Shown here: positions 32,229 to 33,965 of the stretch, piece after piece
Position numbering within the stretch: the stretch's first letter is position 1
Layout of the letters: the number at the start of each line of letters is the position of its first letter
Virus record (IMG/VR): IMGVR_UViG_3300033153_005200
Span: 1-33,965 of that record
Reading direction: 5' to 3' (one strand)
DNA from: a virus
Length of the DNA stretch: 33,965 bases
The notes under the pieces: generated by a model
Told to the model about the DNA's origin: nothing
The model's database searches: none
The model's input: only the letters and a program-made list of their open reading frames with translations
Translations under genes and position numbers: made by a program

Positions 32229-32395
32229 TTGATGGCGCTGGCGATGGCGATGGCTATGGCTATGGCGATGGCGATGGCGATGGCGATGGCTATGGCTCTG
32301 GCGCTGGCGATGGCTATGGCGATGGCGATGGCTATGGCGATGGCTCTGGCGATGGCGATGGCGCTGGCGATGGCTATGGCTATGGCGATGGCTAA
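32216..32395 (+). CDS. Gly-X dipeptide repeat protein encoded by a hexanucleotide repeat
   Basis: The frame begins MAAIVDGAGDGDGYGYG and continues to the TAA at 32393-32395, 59 residues in all. After five residues it is 27 units of X-Gly, X being Asp (15), Tyr (7), Ala (3) or Ser (2). GGGG lies eight bases before the ATG, which overlaps the end of the DUF6948-like gene. I recall similar Gly/Asp/Tyr proteins as unnamed phage products. Glycine-rich proteins of this type may be flexible or condensate-forming, but that is speculation. The same DNA read in the frame of the DUF669 gene gives Met-Ala repeats and is not taken as the gene. Confidence 0.6.
   Translation: MAAIVDGAGDGDGYGYGDGDGDGDGYGSGAGDGYGDGDGYGDGSGDGDGAGDGYGYGDG
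32231..32392. repeat. GGC[G/T][A/C]T hexanucleotide tandem repeat
   Basis: About 27 six-base units, all GGC plus GAT, TAT, GCT or TCT. Two positions vary between two bases each, the rest is nearly fixed. All frames on both strands stay open through most of the array, so slippage by whole units would never break the frame. Confidence 0.9.
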
Positions 32396-32453
32396 TTTGC
32401 AAAACAGATTAACAAGTAGTACAACTAAACCAAAGACCATAGGAGAAATAAAC

Positions 32454-32957
32454 ATGGCAACATTACCAAGCGCGTTTGATAGTAATCAACATGATGATAT
32501 GCAAGGGGCATTTGACCCAATTCCAGCTGATACTTATCAAGCGCAAATTACTGGCTCTAGTGTTGAAGACACAAAAGCTAAAAATGGCAAGTACATTAAA
32601 CTTGAATTCACAATTCTTTCAGGTGAATATAAAGGTCGTAAAATTTGGACAAATCTGAATATTATTAACCCAAATCCTGTGGCAGTGGAGATTGCCCAGA
32701 AAGAACTTGCTACCCTATGCCGAGCTTGTGGCAAGCCTGTTATTCAGGATACACAAGAAATTCATGGAGTCCCTTTTAATATGAAAGTCAAGATCACTCC
32801 TGCGAAGGGTGATTGGCCAGCTGGAAATGCACCTTGTGGATATGAATCTTTATCTGGTGCTGGTGCTCCTCCTGCTGCCACTGGATCTCACAAAGAAGCT
32901 GAAGCTTCAGGGGATGCATCCGCGCCATCTAGTTCTGGGGTGCCTTGGCAAAAGTAA
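32454..32957 (+). CDS. DUF669 single-strand DNA-binding-like protein
   Basis: The protein has 167 residues. The core reads FDPIPADTYQAQITGSSVED, KYIKLEFTILSGEYKGRKIW, TNLNIINPNPVAVEIAQKEL and ATLCRACG, the DUF669 pattern. DUF669 proteins are thought to be OB-fold single-strand-binding proteins. The C-terminus is a disordered Gly/Ala/Ser/Pro tail ending SSGVPWQK, with an aromatic residue near the end as in SSB tails. AGGAGAAATAAAC precedes the ATG at 32454; an in-frame longer start at 32229 would add Met-Ala repeats and is rejected. It is the probable partner of the Sak4-like ATPase. Confidence 0.78.
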   Translation: MATLPSAFDSNQHDDMQGAFDPIPADTYQAQITGSSVEDTKAKNGKYIKLEFTILSGEYKGRKIWTNLNIINPNPVAVEIAQKELATLCRACGKPVIQDTQEIHGVPFNMKVKITPAKGDWPAGNAPCGYESLSGAGAPPAATGSHKEAEASGDASAPSSSGVPWQK

Positions 32958-32975
32958 TTAGTTGATGAAATACAG

Positions 32976-33043
32976 GGCAAGGGATAATTAATCCTAAGAG
33001 GTAGGCAGGGGTGGAATGAGGCTAGTGCCTTAACAACCTTGCC
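32976..33043 (+). ncRNA. Possible structured RNA (three-way junction) between DUF669 and HNH genes
   Basis: GGCAAGG (32976-32982) and CCTTGCC (33037-33043) can close a junction containing GGAT-AATTA-ATCC (32982-32994) and AGGC-TAGT-GCCT (33019-33030). TTGTGTTTTATT follows. It could be a small RNA, a leader structure or a weak terminator. The helices are short, so this is tentative. Confidence 0.35.
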
Positions 33044-33072
33044 TTGTGTTTTATTAACTAATAGGTGATAAC

Positions 33073-33618
33073 ATGATAAATCAAGAAAGATTGAAAGAAT
33101 TACTCCATTATAATCCAGGAACTGGAATATTTACATGGATGGTTAATAGAAGATCAAACTTGTTGAAAGGGTGCACTGCAGGGTGGAATCAGTTGGGATA
33201 TATTATGATAGGCATTGATGGCCTTATATATCAGGCTCATAGGCTTGCAATCTTGTACATGGATGGCTATTTGCCTGAAGGTCAAGTTGATCACAAAGAT
33301 AGAATTAAACATCACAACTGGTACAGCAATTTAAGGCCAGATGTAACACACCAATGCAATATGAGAAATAAAGGATTGCAGAAAAATAATACATCAGGGT
33401 TTACAGGATTAGCAAAAAGAGGCAAAAAATGGTGTGTATGCATATACATAAATAAACACCAATATAATTTCCATAGAGGAGATGATCTTGTTGAAGCAGT
33501 TGCTCACAGGTTAGCAGCAGAGCAGTGTTTGGATTGGTGTGGTCATGAAAATTCAGATTCTAAGAAATACATAGATAATTATTTAAAGGAGATTAATAAT
33601 GGCACTTTTACCTGTTGA
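33073..33618 (+). CDS. HNH endonuclease, probably free-standing homing type
   Basis: The protein has 181 residues. The N-terminal part reads ELLHYNPGTGIFTW, usual for phage HNH proteins. The HNH core is QAHRLAILYMDG (His56), QVDHKDRIKHHNWYSNLRP (Asp73, His74, Asn82, Asn86) and TQ-type HQCNMRNKG (Asn95). A C-terminal KNNTSGFTGLAKRGKKWCVC is an AP2-like DNA-binding element. Such genes move by cutting alleles that lack them. It overlaps the nuclease start downstream by 20 bases and no intron is seen around it, so it is free-standing. Confidence 0.87.
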   Translation: MINQERLKELLHYNPGTGIFTWMVNRRSNLLKGCTAGWNQLGYIMIGIDGLIYQAHRLAILYMDGYLPEGQVDHKDRIKHHNWYSNLRPDVTHQCNMRNKGLQKNNTSGFTGLAKRGKKWCVCIYINKHQYNFHRGDDLVEAVAHRLAAEQCLDWCGHENSDSKKYIDNYLKEINNGTFTC

Positions 33619-33965
33619 TACAAGATTAAAAACTGAGCAACTTATTGAAGACCAAGAGCTTATTCAGAAACCACGTGAATACCTTGGAATGTCTGGACTG
33701 GGAGGGGATTGCTCAAGGGCAATGTGGTATGGTTTCCGCTTGTGCTCTAAAAGAACAATAACCCCTAGGCAAGCAAGACTTTTTGGAAGAGGGCATAAAG
33801 AGGAGCCTATCATTGTAGAGAGTCTTGAAGCTGTTGGCATGGAGCACTTTGATGACCAAGCTGAGATAGTTGAGTGCCATGGGCACTGCAAAGGCCACTG
33901 TGATGGAAAGTTGCGGAATGTTCCTGATGCCCCTAAAACAGACCACCTTGCTGAATTCAAGACTG
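33599..33965 (+). CDS. PD-(D/E)XK nuclease (RecB/exonuclease-like), 3' end outside window
   Basis: 122 residues are visible before the window ends. After a polar N-terminus the sequence reads LGMSGLGGDCSRAMWYGFRL, then ARLFGRGHKEEPIIVESLEA, and GHCKGHCDGKL followed by HLAEFKT. The Gly-rich opening with Cys/Arg, the GxxxE segment, and the Asp of CDGK with Glu-x-Lys of EFKT form the PD-(D/E)XK active site of lambda-exonuclease/RecB-type enzymes. With the Sak4-like ATPase and the DUF669 protein it would make a phage recombination set: nuclease resection, annealing, ssDNA binding. AAGGAG precedes the ATG. Confidence 0.8.
   Translation, partial: MALLPVDTRLKTEQLIEDQELIQKPREYLGMSGLGGDCSRAMWYGFRLCSKRTITPRQARLFGRGHKEEPIIVESLEAVGMEHFDDQAEIVECHGHCKGHCDGKLRNVPDAPKTDHLAEFKT

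Noticed and set aside
32111-32455. Minus-strand Ala/Ile-rich or His/Ser/Arg-rich proteins over the repeat
   Set aside because: They are mirror readings of the hexanucleotide array on the strand opposite to all neighbours.
32229-32957. One long gene starting with Met-Ala repeats
   Set aside because: The repeat is open in every frame; the DUF669 start at 32454 has a proper ribosome site, and the X-Gly frame has its own start.
33664-33960. Minus-strand frames at the right edge
   Set aside because: They lie opposite the PD-(D/E)XK nuclease whose motifs are clear on the plus strand.

Overview
The window is part of an AT-rich, tightly packed genome of a tailed double-stranded DNA phage with a contractile (myovirus) tail. 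It could be a free phage or a prophage fragment. There are no ribosomal or metabolic genes and no integrase, transposase or lysogeny repressor, so lifestyle cannot be decided. Nearly every gene has a Shine-Dalgarno start, so the host is a bacterium. A small exported protein fits a Gram-negative host, but the host cannot be named from this sequence.

Bases 1-21114 are the late region, all on the minus strand. In transcription order it holds small and large terminase, a four-gene cassette of probable virion-surface proteins (one with a PKD domain and a beta-helix), portal, Mu F-like minor head protein, prohead protease with an extra C-terminal domain, HK97-fold major capsid protein, and a small capsid-associated protein bracketed by two intrinsic terminators. 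After these come an unknown protein, head-tail connector, head closure, gp10-like neck protein, tail terminator-like protein, a DUF2635 protein, tail sheath, tail tube, tail assembly chaperone with a -1 frameshift, tape measure and a DNA-circularisation protein (cut by the window edge). The tail order is that of phage Mu from gp38 to gp43, while the head genes are of HK97 type.

Bases 21115-21465 hold no gene but contain about ten copies of a TAAACCT/AGGTTTA motif in both orientations, a candidate origin or operator field. A 920-residue primase-helicase follows on the minus strand (21466-24228). A divergent control region (24229-24455) contains a strong rightward promoter with a perfect dyad in its spacer.

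Bases 24456-33965 are the early region, all on the plus strand. First come small accessory genes: a DUF669-like protein, a DUF2786 protein, a 54-residue piece resembling a nucleotidyltransferase, an exported protein and several unknowns. Then come a C5-cytosine methyltransferase, a terminator, and a 114-nt tRNA-like gene whose anticodon arm is interrupted. Last is a recombination module: Sak4-like ATPase, DUF6948-like protein, a Gly-X dipeptide repeat protein encoded by hexanucleotide repeats, a DUF669 single-strand-binding-like protein, an HNH endonuclease and the start of a PD-(D/E)XK nuclease.

The most unusual signals are the interrupted tRNA-like gene, the iteron-like field, the tape measure gene that lacks any ATG/GTG/TTG where its protein should begin, the paired promoters with a shared internal element, and the GGC[G/T][A/C]T repeat gene. 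All family assignments come from reading motifs and gene order; no database search was run.
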